DNA of 64,000 nt from positions 1 through 64,000 of the forward strand of contig QCUF01000003.1 in NCBI GenBank assembly GCA_003210825.1, given 5' to 3'. Shown here in pieces: positions 1-11,684 of the stretch. The stretch is from Prochlorococcus sp. AG-676-P15-1 (lineage in GTDB: Bacteria > Cyanobacteriota > Cyanobacteriia > PCC-6307 > Cyanobiaceae). How positions within the stretch are numbered: the first letter of the stretch is position 1; each line of letters starts with the position of its first letter. Below the pieces are notes generated by a model. That model ran no database searches and had not been told where the DNA came from. It was given only the letters and a program-made list of their open reading frames with translations. The position numbers and the translations under genes are program-made.

Positions 1-75
1 TTGATTATCTTCTTTATATTTCAGATATTAGCCAAATACTTCAGCTATTTATAGGATTTAAATAGTATTAATTAA

Positions 76-1371
<1,296 letters not shown>

Positions 1372-1374
1372 TTT

Positions 1375-3042
1375 TTATTGCTTAAGCTTTTCTATTCTTG
1401 AACCTTTTCTCATGCTTAATTGACATTTAATCCAATCAATACTTATTGGTGCTGCAAAAATTAAAGGTAATATCGCAAAATTATTTTGGTTATTAGTTAC
1501 TAGTAATGCTGATGCTATGGTTAAGCTTCCTATAAGAATAGAATGTCCTAATGATTTTTGAGCAGTAAACATTTTCTTAAATTGCCTGTCAGACTCGCCC
1601 ATCCTTATTTGAAGTTGTAAATCACCCTGTTCTAATCTCTCTAAACTCTCATCAATTCTTTTCGGGATACCTACAGCCTTTGAACCTAGCTCCCCTACTT
1701 GCCTACCAAATTGGTTAATTAAATCATTAGGTGTTTGATTGTTAGAAGTCATTAGATCAATTAGATAAGGCTTAGTAATTGAAACAAGGTTAAACCCTGG
1801 GTCTAACATCCTACCAACGCCTTCAAAAGTTGATAGTGCTCTCATTACAAATATTAAATCAACAGGTAGCTGAAAAGGAGTTTCATAAACAAGTTCGTAT
1901 AAGTCACCAGATAGTTTTTCAATGATATTTGGGCTGAATGGTGGAGTTAAAGCTTCTTTAAGCATTAATCTAACTAATCTTCTAACTGGACCTACATCTA
2001 TATCTTTAGAAATCAAGCCTGCTTGTTGTAGCTGAGCTACTAGTGACGAGGCATCTCTCAATGCTGCAGATTGAACCATAGATCCTAAGCTTGCTTGCAG
2101 ATTATTTGAAATATTGCCCATCATCCCAAAATCATAAAAGATTAATTTGCCTGAATTTGAAACGGCTAAATTCCCTGGATGAGGATCAGCATGAAAAAAA
2201 CCATAATTTACGAGCTGTTTTAAATAGCTAACTGCGCCTATTTCTGCAATCTTTGATAAGTCAATATTCTTAGATTTTAATTTTTCAACATCACTTATTT
2301 TTGTACCTTCCAAATAACTTAAGCAAAGAACCTTTTCAGTGCTCAAGTTCCAAATCACCTCAGGAACTTCTACATTTTCATCATCAAGAAATTGCTGCCT
2401 AAATCTTGCGGCATATTGAGCTTCACATTTAAAATCTAGTTCTTTCATAAGAACTTTTCTACACTCTTTTGCTATTGCAACCCAATTTCTTCCTCGACTC
2501 CAGTTCTTATTCTTTTGGATTATGAAAGCAATTTGTTTCATTATGTTCAAATCGATAGTGAATAAATTCTTCAGATTAGGTCTTTGAACTTTAAATACAA
2601 CTTCTTTACCATTTTTTAAACTTGCTTTATGAACCTGAGCTAATGAAGCTGATCCAATTGGAGTAGAAGTAATTTGATTGATTTCTGAGAACTTATGTCC
2701 TAATTCTTTTTGGATAATTTCTTCAACTTTCGTATATGAGAACTGAGGAACTTGATCTTGTAACTTTGATAATTCTTTTATCCAAGTATTCGGAATTAAA
2801 TCAGGCCTCGCAGATAATAGCTGACCAATTTTGATAAAAGCAGAACCAAGTTCAATTAATTGATTTGTAAACCACTTAGCTCTTTTTATTTGAACTTTAT
2901 TTTTTTTATCTCTATTAGTTCGAAAAATTTTAAATATTAAATTGTCTAGCCATAAATTAACCAAAAGTAAAATAAGTATTCTCCAAATAAGCAATCCTCT
3001 TTTGATTTTCTTTATTCGATTTTTTAATTTATGATTACTCAT
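1375..3042 (-). CDS. ABC1/UbiB-family atypical kinase
   Basis: Motifs KIGQLLSARPDLIP, PIGSASLAQVHKA, HADPHPGNLAV. Confidence 0.93.
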   Translation of the reverse strand: MSNHKLKNRIKKIKRGLLIWRILILLLVNLWLDNLIFKIFRTNRDKKNKVQIKRAKWFTNQLIELGSAFIKIGQLLSARPDLIPNTWIKELSKLQDQVPQFSYTKVEEIIQKELGHKFSEINQITSTPIGSASLAQVHKASLKNGKEVVFKVQRPNLKNLFTIDLNIMKQIAFIIQKNKNWSRGRNWVAIAKECRKVLMKELDFKCEAQYAARFRQQFLDDENVEVPEVIWNLSTEKVLCLSYLEGTKISDVEKLKSKNIDLSKIAEIGAVSYLKQLVNYGFFHADPHPGNLAVSNSGKLIFYDFGMMGNISNNLQASLGSMVQSAALRDASSLVAQLQQAGLISKDIDVGPVRRLVRLMLKEALTPPFSPNIIEKLSGDLYELVYETPFQLPVDLIFVMRALSTFEGVGRMLDPGFNLVSITKPYLIDLMTSNNQTPNDLINQFGRQVGELGSKAVGIPKRIDESLERLEQGDLQLQIRMGESDRQFKKMFTAQKSLGHSILIGSLTIASALLVTNNQNNFAILPLIFAAPISIDWIKCQLSMRKGSRIEKLKQ

Positions 3043-3365
3043 TAAATTGTATTATTCATTTTTCTATTAAGTTGATCAATTTTTACTTTAATATCTTCTA
3101 TTTCTTTTTGAACATCACTTAAGTATGGATCTTGATTAGATTCTGAAGTATCAGCATTTCTACTCTTACTTACTTCATTTTCCATTCTTGCAGCTTCTTC
3201 AATAATTGCCTCTTTTAGCGTGTCAAATTCTTTTTTAAATTTTTCTGGGACATCTTGAGCAATATTTGAAGCTTCTTCAATTTTTTCTACGACTATTTTG
3301 TTTAATTTTTCAGTTACCTTTTTAATAGCTGCTTTTAAAAGATAATCAGAATTCGTCATAAACAA
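3042..3365 (-). CDS. Conserved hypothetical, coiled-coil-rich protein
   Basis: ORF adjoining the UbiB-like gene on the same strand; charged helical composition. Confidence 0.6.
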   Translation of the reverse strand: MFMTNSDYLLKAAIKKVTEKLNKIVVEKIEEASNIAQDVPEKFKKEFDTLKEAIIEEAARMENEVSKSRNADTSESNQDPYLSDVQKEIEDIKVKIDQLNRKMNNTI

Positions 3366-3590
3366 TATTTAAAGGCTTTAAGCAATTCACAACATTCATT
3401 TTTCTAATCATAGATCAATTGAGAACAAATCTGTTAATTGATTTCCTTTTTTATTAATCTATTCTTATTTTTCCTATGTAAGTTTGTATCTATATTATGC
3501 TTTTTTCTTTTTTATCTCTTAACTTATATTTATGTAAAAAGGTTAGAAATTTTAATAGTATATTTTTCTACCCTAAAACTCATCTAATTA

Positions 3591-4571
3591 TTGATTAAAA
3601 GGAGTTTTATTAAATTGGAAATTATTGAGACAGATGTTGCTATTATTGGAGGTGGTCCAGCTGGATGTACCTGTGCATTATATACATCTCGTTCTAACTT
3701 AAAGACTGTCATAATAGATAAAAATCCATCTGTTGGAGCTTTAGCAATAACTCACCAAATTGCAAATTATCCAGGAGTTCCTGTAGATATTAGTGGCGAA
3801 AAATTGCTTACATTAATGAGAGAACAAGCTGTTCAATATGGAACCGACTATAGAAGAGCTCAAGTTTTTGGTATTGATGTAGCAGAAGATTGGAAGACTG
3901 TTTATACGCCGGAAGGAACTTTTAAAGCTAAAGCACTCGTACTTGCAAGTGGGGCTATGGGTAGACCTGCTTCTTTTAAAGGAGAAGCAGATTTCTTAGG
4001 AAAGGGTGTAAGTTATTGTGCTACATGTGATGGTGCTTTTTATAAAAATAGAGAAGTTGCAGTTGTTGGTGCTAATAAAGAAGCAATTGAGGAAGCTACT
4101 GTTCTTACTAAATTTGCTTCAACGGTACATTGGATTACATCCAGTGATCCAAAATCAGATAATGAGGAAGCTATGGAATTAATGGATAGCTCTAATATTA
4201 AACATTGGAGTAGAACGAGATTATTAGAAATAAAAGGAAATGATATGGGAGTTAATGGTGTTGTTGTTAAGAATAAACAAGAAGAAGGTCCTATTAATCT
4301 TGATTTAGATGGAGTCTTTGTATACATGAGTGGTTCGAAGCCAATCACTGATTTTTTAGGAGATCAAATTGCTTTAAAGGAAGATGGGGGAGTCATTGTT
4401 GATGATTTTATGTCTACCAATTCTGATGGTGTCTGGGCTATTGGTGATATAAGAAATACACCTTTCAAGCAGGCGGTTGTCGCAGCATCAGATGGATGCA
4501 TAGCCGCCATGTCTATTGACCGCTATCTAAATAGTAGAAAAAATATAAGAGTAGATTGGATACACTCTTAA
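3591..4571 (+). CDS. trxB: Thioredoxin-reductase-family FAD oxidoreductase (start may be TTG at 3615)
   Basis: GGGPAG FAD motif, CATCDGAFY active site, WAIGDIRN C-terminal motif. Confidence 0.9.
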   Translation: MIKRSFIKLEIIETDVAIIGGGPAGCTCALYTSRSNLKTVIIDKNPSVGALAITHQIANYPGVPVDISGEKLLTLMREQAVQYGTDYRRAQVFGIDVAEDWKTVYTPEGTFKAKALVLASGAMGRPASFKGEADFLGKGVSYCATCDGAFYKNREVAVVGANKEAIEEATVLTKFASTVHWITSSDPKSDNEEAMELMDSSNIKHWSRTRLLEIKGNDMGVNGVVVKNKQEEGPINLDLDGVFVYMSGSKPITDFLGDQIALKEDGGVIVDDFMSTNSDGVWAIGDIRNTPFKQAVVAASDGCIAAMSIDRYLNSRKNIRVDWIHS

Positions 4572-4593
4572 AGAGTTTATAAAATAATTAATT

Positions 4594-4875
4594 TCATAAA
4601 GGCGTTGCTTCTGAGATATAAGCTACTCCACCGTAATAACTTAGATCAGACTTTATATTGTCACGCATTTGATCAATTAATTCTTGCTCACAGAAAACTA
4701 TAACATGAGCATTTGAGCCTAACCCAGTAAATTCCATATCTTCAGTAACAACTCTTTCTGGACCTCTCCCAGTTGCATGTTTCATTACTGTATATCCTGG
4801 GACATTAGCTTTCTCTAATGTATTGATAATTGCATCAAGCTCTCTTTCACTAAAAATTAAATCTAATCTTTTCAT
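4594..4875 (-). CDS. sbtB: PII-like protein SbtB
   Basis: 93 aa PII-like protein immediately downstream of sbtA; GRGPERVVTEDMEF T-loop-like segment. Confidence 0.85.
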   Translation of the reverse strand: MKRLDLIFSERELDAIINTLEKANVPGYTVMKHATGRGPERVVTEDMEFTGLGSNAHVIVFCEQELIDQMRDNIKSDLSYYGGVAYISEATPL

Positions 4876-4878
4876 TTT

Positions 4879-5877
4879 TTACAACGGTGCAAGTGGGATA
4901 ATTTTATTTACTAAACTCATATAGATTGGGATGCCTAGAACTATATTGAACGGAAAAGTCAAACCTAATGTCGTAGATATATAGTAACTTGAACGTGCTT
5001 CTGGGACAGTCATCCTCATTGCTGCCGGTACAGCTAAATACGAGGCACTTGCACATAAAACCACAAATAAAAGTGCATTTCCAGGTCCTAGAGATAAAAA
5101 TCTTGCAACGAAAACACCTATAAAAGCATTAAATAATGGCATGAAGATTGCAAATCCAATTAAATATGAACCCGCATTCTTCAACCTTGGTAGTCTTTGA
5201 GCTGCAACTATTCCCATGTCTAATAGGAAAAAGCATTCTGCTCCATAAAAAAGTTGTCCAGTAAAAGGTTCCATTTTTGAAATGGCTGCGGGATTACTGA
5301 AAGCCGTAAGAAAACCAACAATTAAACTTGATAGTAATAAATAAACTGATCCATTTAAAAGAGACTCATGCAATATGGAGCTAAGATGCATTTTTCTTGA
5401 ATTGGGTCTATTTTTAGGAGCTGCAAATTTTACTAGTAATAAGCCTACAATGATTGCCGGAGATTCCATTAAAGCTAAAGCCCCCACCATGAATCCATCG
5501 AAGTCTATACTTTGACTTTCTAAGAAACTTTCTGCTGAGATAAAAGTTACAGCACTGATAGATCCATATGCAGCTGCAATAGCTGCTGAGTTGAAAACAT
5601 CAAACCTGTATCTTAAGATAAAGAATCCAATCAGTGGAATTATTAACGACATCATTATCGCTGCACCTAATGTTGGTAAAACCTGATCAGTAAAACCACT
5701 TTTCTGTATTTCAATTCCTCCTTTAAAACCAATTGCCAAAAGTAAGTATAAAGAAAAAAGTTTAGGTAAAGGAGCAGGTATTTCTAGGTCAGATTTAAAA
5801 AATATAGAAATTGCTCCAATTAAGAAAAACAGTACAGGCGGAGCTAATACATTTTGTAATATGGGATTTATTTCCAT
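4879..5877 (-). CDS. sbtA: Sodium-dependent bicarbonate transporter SbtA
   Basis: Membrane protein of the SbtA family; neighbour of sbtB and bicA. Confidence 0.92.
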   Translation of the reverse strand: MEINPILQNVLAPPVLFFLIGAISIFFKSDLEIPAPLPKLFSLYLLLAIGFKGGIEIQKSGFTDQVLPTLGAAIMMSLIIPLIGFFILRYRFDVFNSAAIAAAYGSISAVTFISAESFLESQSIDFDGFMVGALALMESPAIIVGLLLVKFAAPKNRPNSRKMHLSSILHESLLNGSVYLLLSSLIVGFLTAFSNPAAISKMEPFTGQLFYGAECFFLLDMGIVAAQRLPRLKNAGSYLIGFAIFMPLFNAFIGVFVARFLSLGPGNALLFVVLCASASYLAVPAAMRMTVPEARSSYYISTTLGLTFPFNIVLGIPIYMSLVNKIIPLAPL

Positions 5878-5883
5878 AGATTA

Positions 5884-7539
5884 TTAGGCTAATTCATTTA
5901 AAGCAGCTTCTAAAGCTTCTTTCCTTGTCTCAATTATTCCATCAACCCCAAATTTGGATAATCTTTCTTTAACTTTTTCATTAGCTCCAGCTACAAATGC
6001 TTTTCTGGAATTATTTTTAGCTTCTTGCATCATATCTTCAATTGCAAGTGTAGCTGTTACACCAACTCGAGGGACATCAGTAATATCTAAAATTAAAATT
6101 TTATAGTTTCTTACTAACATCATTCTCTCAGTAATACCTTTTGCTGCACCAAAACTTAGTGGGCCTTTTAGTCTAAATAACATTACTTCTCCAGAGCATC
6201 TATCAAGAAGAGCTTTTTCATCAGAGGGTAAAAGATTTTTACTTTGCTCATTATCCTTAGATAAAGGATTATCCTGATCCATTCCTTCTAATTGCGTTTC
6301 AGTTATTGAATCAATAGTGAGCATATTTGCAATAAATACTCCAACTAATACTGCCCATATTAAATCCCAAAAAACTGTCATTAGTAATACACCATACATA
6401 ACAACTGCAGTTTTAAGAGATAATTTGTGAGCTCTTCTCAAGAATCCCCAGTCAATAATATCCAAACCTACTTTGATAAGAATGCCTGCTAAAAGAGCTG
6501 TAGGTATTTGCTCTGCTAATGGTCCAGCACCTACTAAAACTATTAATAGAACTACTGAATGAACCATTCCTGAAATAGGAGTAGAGCCTCCAGATTTAAC
6601 ATTTATAACAGTTCTCATTGTCGCCCCCGCTCCAGGTAAACCTGAAAATAGTCCAGCTATAGCATTTCCTATCCCTTGACCAATTAATTCCCTATCAGAA
6701 TTATGTCTTGTTTGAGAAATATTATCCGCAACTAGCGAGGTGAGTAAAGAGTCAATAGCTCCAAGAACTGCCAGAACTAAGCCAGCTTTGAAAATGATAG
6801 GAAAGTATTGATTAAAGCTTGGAAAGCTTAGAGATGGGACTCCTCTAGGTATTTCACCAATTCTGTCTAATGCACCATCGCCAAAAATTAAAATTGATAG
6901 TGGGGTTACTATTAACAAGGCTAGAAGAGGGGAGGGTACCCATTGGCTAATTTTTCTAGGTGTTAGAAATACTATGCCTAGTGTCATTATTGCCACACCA
7001 ATAGCAGCTCCATTCGGTTGGAAATTAGAAAAAACAGTTGATAAAGACTCGACAACGCCTCCTCGGGTACTTATTCCCAATAGTGGACCAATCTGAAGAG
7101 CAATGATTATGACTCCTATGCCAGACATAAAACCGGAGACCACGGAATATGGAACAAGCGTTATATATTTACCAAGCTTTAAAATTCCAAACAATATTTG
7201 TAATAATCCTCCAATTACTACTGCAGCCATGACTAAAGGTAAAATTTGACCTGCTGAAAGATCTCTAGGTACACCAACAGCTGCTAAACCTGCTACAACT
7301 CCTGCGACTGTTACGCTCATTGGACCAGTTGGACCACTAACTTGAGCGGGGGTCCCCCCAAATAAAGCTGCTAAAAAACCAACAACAACTGCTCCATATA
7401 AACCGTAAATTGCACCCCCAGGTCCTAAGGCTGCGTTTCCAAAAGCAAGTGCAAGAGGTAAAGCTACCACTGCAGCTGTTATTCCTCCTAAAATATCACC
7501 CCTTATATTCTTAAGATTAAATCCATTAATTATTTCCAA
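5884..7539 (-). CDS. bicA: SulP-family bicarbonate transporter (BicA-like) with STAS domain
   Basis: SulP transmembrane motifs (GPTGPMSV, LLQILFGILKLGKYI) and C-terminal STAS domain; next to sbtA. Confidence 0.88.
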   Translation of the reverse strand: MEIINGFNLKNIRGDILGGITAAVVALPLALAFGNAALGPGGAIYGLYGAVVVGFLAALFGGTPAQVSGPTGPMSVTVAGVVAGLAAVGVPRDLSAGQILPLVMAAVVIGGLLQILFGILKLGKYITLVPYSVVSGFMSGIGVIIIALQIGPLLGISTRGGVVESLSTVFSNFQPNGAAIGVAIMTLGIVFLTPRKISQWVPSPLLALLIVTPLSILIFGDGALDRIGEIPRGVPSLSFPSFNQYFPIIFKAGLVLAVLGAIDSLLTSLVADNISQTRHNSDRELIGQGIGNAIAGLFSGLPGAGATMRTVINVKSGGSTPISGMVHSVVLLIVLVGAGPLAEQIPTALLAGILIKVGLDIIDWGFLRRAHKLSLKTAVVMYGVLLMTVFWDLIWAVLVGVFIANMLTIDSITETQLEGMDQDNPLSKDNEQSKNLLPSDEKALLDRCSGEVMLFRLKGPLSFGAAKGITERMMLVRNYKILILDITDVPRVGVTATLAIEDMMQEAKNNSRKAFVAGANEKVKERLSKFGVDGIIETRKEALEAALNELA

Positions 7540-7766
7540 AGAAAATCTCCTTAAATAAATACATTAACTAGAAGATATTATCTCTTTATGTCCAAAATTT
7601 GTTAAAAAATTAAATTTGTGAAAAATATATCAACAACTTTTAAAAAATTTTTTTAAGTTCAATAGGTTAATTTTCCTGAACAAAAAAGGATTTTGGTTAT
7701 TTTTTATGGAACTCAAGAGACTATCGTATTAGTTAAATAATTATTTTATAACTTCAAAATATTCAA

Positions 7767-8768
7767 ATGAATTTGATCATTCGCCCAAGAAGATTGAGAA
7801 GGACAGACGCAATAAGGGAAATGGTAAGAGAAAACCATCTGCATCCTGAAGATTTTATATATCCATTGTTTATTCACGAAAAGGATTTCCAAGAAGAAAT
7901 ATCTGCAATGCCTGGTATTTATAGATGGGACATGAATGGATTAATTAAGGAAGTTTCTAGAGCCTGGGAATTAGGTATTAGATGTATTGTACTTTTTCCA
8001 AAAATTGACGATAGTTTAAAAACAGAAGATGGATCAGAATGTTTCAATGAAGCTGGTTTAATACCTAAGGCTATTCGAATGTTAAAAAAAGAGATACCTG
8101 AGATGGCAATTATGACTGATGTTGCCTTAGATCCCTATTCATGTGATGGACATGATGGCTTGGTTGATGACAATGGAAAAATATTGAATGATGAAACCAT
8201 TGAGATTTTGAAAAAACAAGCTATTTCCCAAGCAAGAGCGGGAGCAGATTTTATTGGTCCAAGTGACATGATGGATGGGAGAGTTGGAGCTATAAGAACT
8301 GCTTTGGATATTGAGGGATATAGCGATGTGGGAATTATTAGCTATACCGCAAAATTTTCATCTGCTTATTATGGACCTTTCAGAACAGCTTTAGATTCTG
8401 CCCCGAAAGAGAATAATAGGAAAATAATTCCAGATAATAAATCAACATATCAAATGGATCCTGCTAATTCTAAAGAGGCTTTAATTGAATCGGCATTAGA
8501 TCAATATGAGGGTGCAGATATTTTGATGGTTAAACCTGGGGTGTCTTATTTAGACATAGTTTATAGGCTGAGTACTTTTTCAAATAAACCAATAGCTGCT
8601 TATAACGTGAGTGGAGAATATTCAATGGTAAAGGCTGCTGCTATGAAAAATTGGATTAATGAAAAGGATATTGTTTTAGAAACATTGCTTAGTTTCAAAA
8701 GAGCCGGGGCTAAATTAATACTCACATATCATGCTTGTGATGCATCAAAATGGTTGAATGATAAGTAA
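7767..8768 (+). CDS. hemB: Delta-aminolevulinic acid dehydratase (porphobilinogen synthase)
   Basis: MTDVALDPYSCDGHDG, GPSDMMDGRVGAIR, MVKPGVSYLDIV. Confidence 0.97.
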   Translation: MNLIIRPRRLRRTDAIREMVRENHLHPEDFIYPLFIHEKDFQEEISAMPGIYRWDMNGLIKEVSRAWELGIRCIVLFPKIDDSLKTEDGSECFNEAGLIPKAIRMLKKEIPEMAIMTDVALDPYSCDGHDGLVDDNGKILNDETIEILKKQAISQARAGADFIGPSDMMDGRVGAIRTALDIEGYSDVGIISYTAKFSSAYYGPFRTALDSAPKENNRKIIPDNKSTYQMDPANSKEALIESALDQYEGADILMVKPGVSYLDIVYRLSTFSNKPIAAYNVSGEYSMVKAAAMKNWINEKDIVLETLLSFKRAGAKLILTYHACDASKWLNDK

Positions 8769-8823
8769 AAACTCATTAAAATTAAAAAATTTGTTTATTC
8801 TTAAATAAATATTATTCATTATT

Positions 8824-9216
8824 TTGCTTTTAAAAGCTTCAAAAGGTGTCCAAAGAATTGGACATATTGCACTTAGAGTAGAAAATCTCGAAAGAGCTAA
8901 GTCTTTTTATTTGAACTTAGGTATGCAACTGATTTGGGATGATAAAGATTGGTGCTATCTAGAAGCTGGTAAAGGAAAAGATGGACTTGCTTTATTGGGG
9001 CCTAGTTATAAAGCAGCAGGCCCACATTTTGCATTTCATTTTGAAGAAAAAAAGGAAGTGGAAAATATTTATTCAGATTTAAAAAAAATTGGAGTTAAAG
9101 TTGCACCTATTCATGAACATCGAGATGGAACAGCTTCTTTTTATATGCAAGATACAGAAGGTAACTGGCTTGAAATGCTTTATGTTCCTCCCGGTGGGAT
9201 TGAATCAAATATTTGA
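8824..9216 (+). CDS. VOC/glyoxalase-family protein
   Basis: GHIALRVENLERAKSFYLNLGM and DTEGNWLEMLYVPPGG. Confidence 0.85.
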   Translation: MLLKASKGVQRIGHIALRVENLERAKSFYLNLGMQLIWDDKDWCYLEAGKGKDGLALLGPSYKAAGPHFAFHFEEKKEVENIYSDLKKIGVKVAPIHEHRDGTASFYMQDTEGNWLEMLYVPPGGIESNI

Positions 9217-9229
9217 TTATTTCGATTGA

Positions 9230-11641
9230 ATGATTAAGAAAAGTCATTATAAAAATTCATCTGATCATAGATCACTTTCAGAAGAATCTATAAGTCTTTT
9301 AGAATGGGATAATTTAAAAACTCAGCTCTCCTCTTTTGCTTCTACAAAAATGGGAGAAAATGCAATATTAGAGTCTGAAATTCCTACTGAATATGAAATT
9401 TCCAGAAGATTATTGCAAGAAACTATCGAAATAAATGAGTTAGAAAAGACCTTAGATAAATCGATTAGTTTTTCAGGTGTATTTGATATAAGTAAAAATA
9501 TTGAGATTTGTTCAAAAGGAGGGGTTATTAATTCTTCTGAATTATTAGAAATAGCAGAAACAATATCTGCGGCAAAAGATTTAAAAAAAATACTTTTAGA
9601 TTTTGAGGAAAGACCTTGTATTTCTTCTTTTTTAAATCGTTTAATTGATCATAATCAGATTGAAAAAATTTTAAAAAATGGTATTGAATCAAATGGTAGA
9701 ATTTCCGATCGAGCTAGTCAGAAATTAGCTAACCTTAGGCAAGATTTATTATCTAAGAAATCAGAAAGAAGGATATTAGTAGATAAATTTATTCAAAAAA
9801 ATATTAATTATATACAAGATACTTTTATTGGTGATAGATATGGGAGACCTGTTTTAGCTATAAAAGTACAATTTGCTGAGAAATTCAAAGGTATAATTCA
9901 TGATTCTTCTGCATCTGGGAATACCATATATTTGGAGCCAGAATCTATAGTATTTAAGGGTAATAAAATTGCTTCAATGGAAGCCAGAGTTGCAGGAGAA
10001 GAATTTAAATTATTAAAAGAATGGTCACAAATTATTAGTGATAATGATAAAAGCCTTATTGACATGTCAGATATTCTATTAAGAACTGAACATGCTCTTA
10101 CACGTTCAAGATATTCAAATTGGATTGGAGGTAATGCTCCAATTGTTGAAAATAATCCAATAGTTAATTTAATAGGTTTTTCGCATCCTCTTTTGATTTG
10201 GGAAAATAAAAAAAAAGAAGCTCCCAAACCTGTATCTATAGATTTTCATATAAATAGAAATACTAAGGTAGTAGCTATAACGGGTCCTAATACTGGAGGC
10301 AAAACTGTTGCTTTAAAAGGCCTTGGAATAGCATTATTGATGGCTAGATCAGGATTATTTATTCCATCAATAAAAAATCCAATAATCCCTTTTTGTCCAA
10401 ATATATTTGTGGATATTGGTGATGATCAATCTTTGGAAGGAAATTTATCTACTTTCAGTGGTCATATTTTGCGTATTAGAAATATTCTGGAATCTCTTAA
10501 TAATAAAAAGGGGCTATCAGTTGTTTTATTAGATGAAATAGGATCTGGGACTGATCCTTCTGAAGGTACCGCTCTTGCAATCGCGTTACTAAAAGAATTT
10601 GCAACCCTATCTGATATCACTCTAGCTACAACTCATTATGGTGATATAAAAGCTTTAAAATATAGTGACAGTAGATTTGAAAATGTTTCAGTTGCTTTTG
10701 ACGAAGAATCTTTCAAGCCAAGGTATACTCTGAATTGGGGAATACCTGGAAGAAGTAATGCCTTATCAATTTCAAGGAGAATTGGGATTGATGAAAAAAT
10801 ACTTAATGAAGCTGCTAATTATTTAAAACCGAAGGAAGTTGAAAATATAAATAGTATTATTAAAGGGCTAGAAGATGAGAGGATAAAGCAACAAAATTCG
10901 GCAGAAGAGGCTGCTGAACTTATAGCTAGAACAGAAATATTACATGATGAAATAAAGAGTAATTATGAATTTCAAAAAATTAATGCTGAAAAAATACAGG
11001 AAAGTGAAAAACAAAAATTATCAAAACATATCAGAGCAGCTAAAAAAGAGGTTATTAATTTGATTAAGAAATTAAAAGACCAAAATGCAACGGGAGAAGA
11101 TTCTAGATTAATTGGAATTAGGCTTAAAGAGATTGAGAAGGAACATTTAACTCAAATAAATATCAATAAAGAAATTTCTTGGAGCCCTAAAATAGGAGAT
11201 TTTATAAAAATAAAAAGTTTAAATAGTACTGGTCAAATAATTGATATAGATCAAAAAACAAGATCTTTTGAGGTTAAATGTGGATCATTTAGAAGTACAT
11301 TATTAATTAATGAATTTGAAGGTCTTAATGGGGAAAAACCCAATTTCAAAAATTCTAAAATTCAAATAAATACTGTAAGAGAGGATTTTTCTTTTTCTAA
11401 AATTAGAACAAATAAAAATACCATAGACGTTAGGGGTATGAGAGTTCATGAAGCAGAAATAATAATTGAGGAAAAAATTAGAAAGTTTCATGGCCCGCTT
11501 TGGATAGTTCATGGAATTGGAACTGGAAAATTAAAAAAAGGATTACGTATTTGGTTATCTAGTTTGCATTATGTCGATAAAGTTGAAGATGCAGCAACTA
11601 ATGAAGGAGGATCTGGTTGCAGTATTGCGTGGATAAAATAA
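9230..11641 (+). CDS. mutS2: MutS2-family ATPase with Smr domain
   Basis: TGPNTGGKTVALKGLG Walker A, LLDEIGSGTDPSEG, C-terminal Smr (DVRGMRVHEAE...HGIGTGKLKKGLR). Confidence 0.95.
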   Translation: MIKKSHYKNSSDHRSLSEESISLLEWDNLKTQLSSFASTKMGENAILESEIPTEYEISRRLLQETIEINELEKTLDKSISFSGVFDISKNIEICSKGGVINSSELLEIAETISAAKDLKKILLDFEERPCISSFLNRLIDHNQIEKILKNGIESNGRISDRASQKLANLRQDLLSKKSERRILVDKFIQKNINYIQDTFIGDRYGRPVLAIKVQFAEKFKGIIHDSSASGNTIYLEPESIVFKGNKIASMEARVAGEEFKLLKEWSQIISDNDKSLIDMSDILLRTEHALTRSRYSNWIGGNAPIVENNPIVNLIGFSHPLLIWENKKKEAPKPVSIDFHINRNTKVVAITGPNTGGKTVALKGLGIALLMARSGLFIPSIKNPIIPFCPNIFVDIGDDQSLEGNLSTFSGHILRIRNILESLNNKKGLSVVLLDEIGSGTDPSEGTALAIALLKEFATLSDITLATTHYGDIKALKYSDSRFENVSVAFDEESFKPRYTLNWGIPGRSNALSISRRIGIDEKILNEAANYLKPKEVENINSIIKGLEDERIKQQNSAEEAAELIARTEILHDEIKSNYEFQKINAEKIQESEKQKLSKHIRAAKKEVINLIKKLKDQNATGEDSRLIGIRLKEIEKEHLTQININKEISWSPKIGDFIKIKSLNSTGQIIDIDQKTRSFEVKCGSFRSTLLINEFEGLNGEKPNFKNSKIQINTVREDFSFSKIRTNKNTIDVRGMRVHEAEIIIEEKIRKFHGPLWIVHGIGTGKLKKGLRIWLSSLHYVDKVEDAATNEGGSGCSIAWIK

Positions 11642-11684
11642 AATCTATAAGTATCTATCAAAAAATCATTCAAAAAACTTTTAA

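Noticed and set aside
9898-10227. 109-aa ORF antisense to mutS2
   Set aside because: Antisense shadow ORF within conserved ATPase domain coding sequence.
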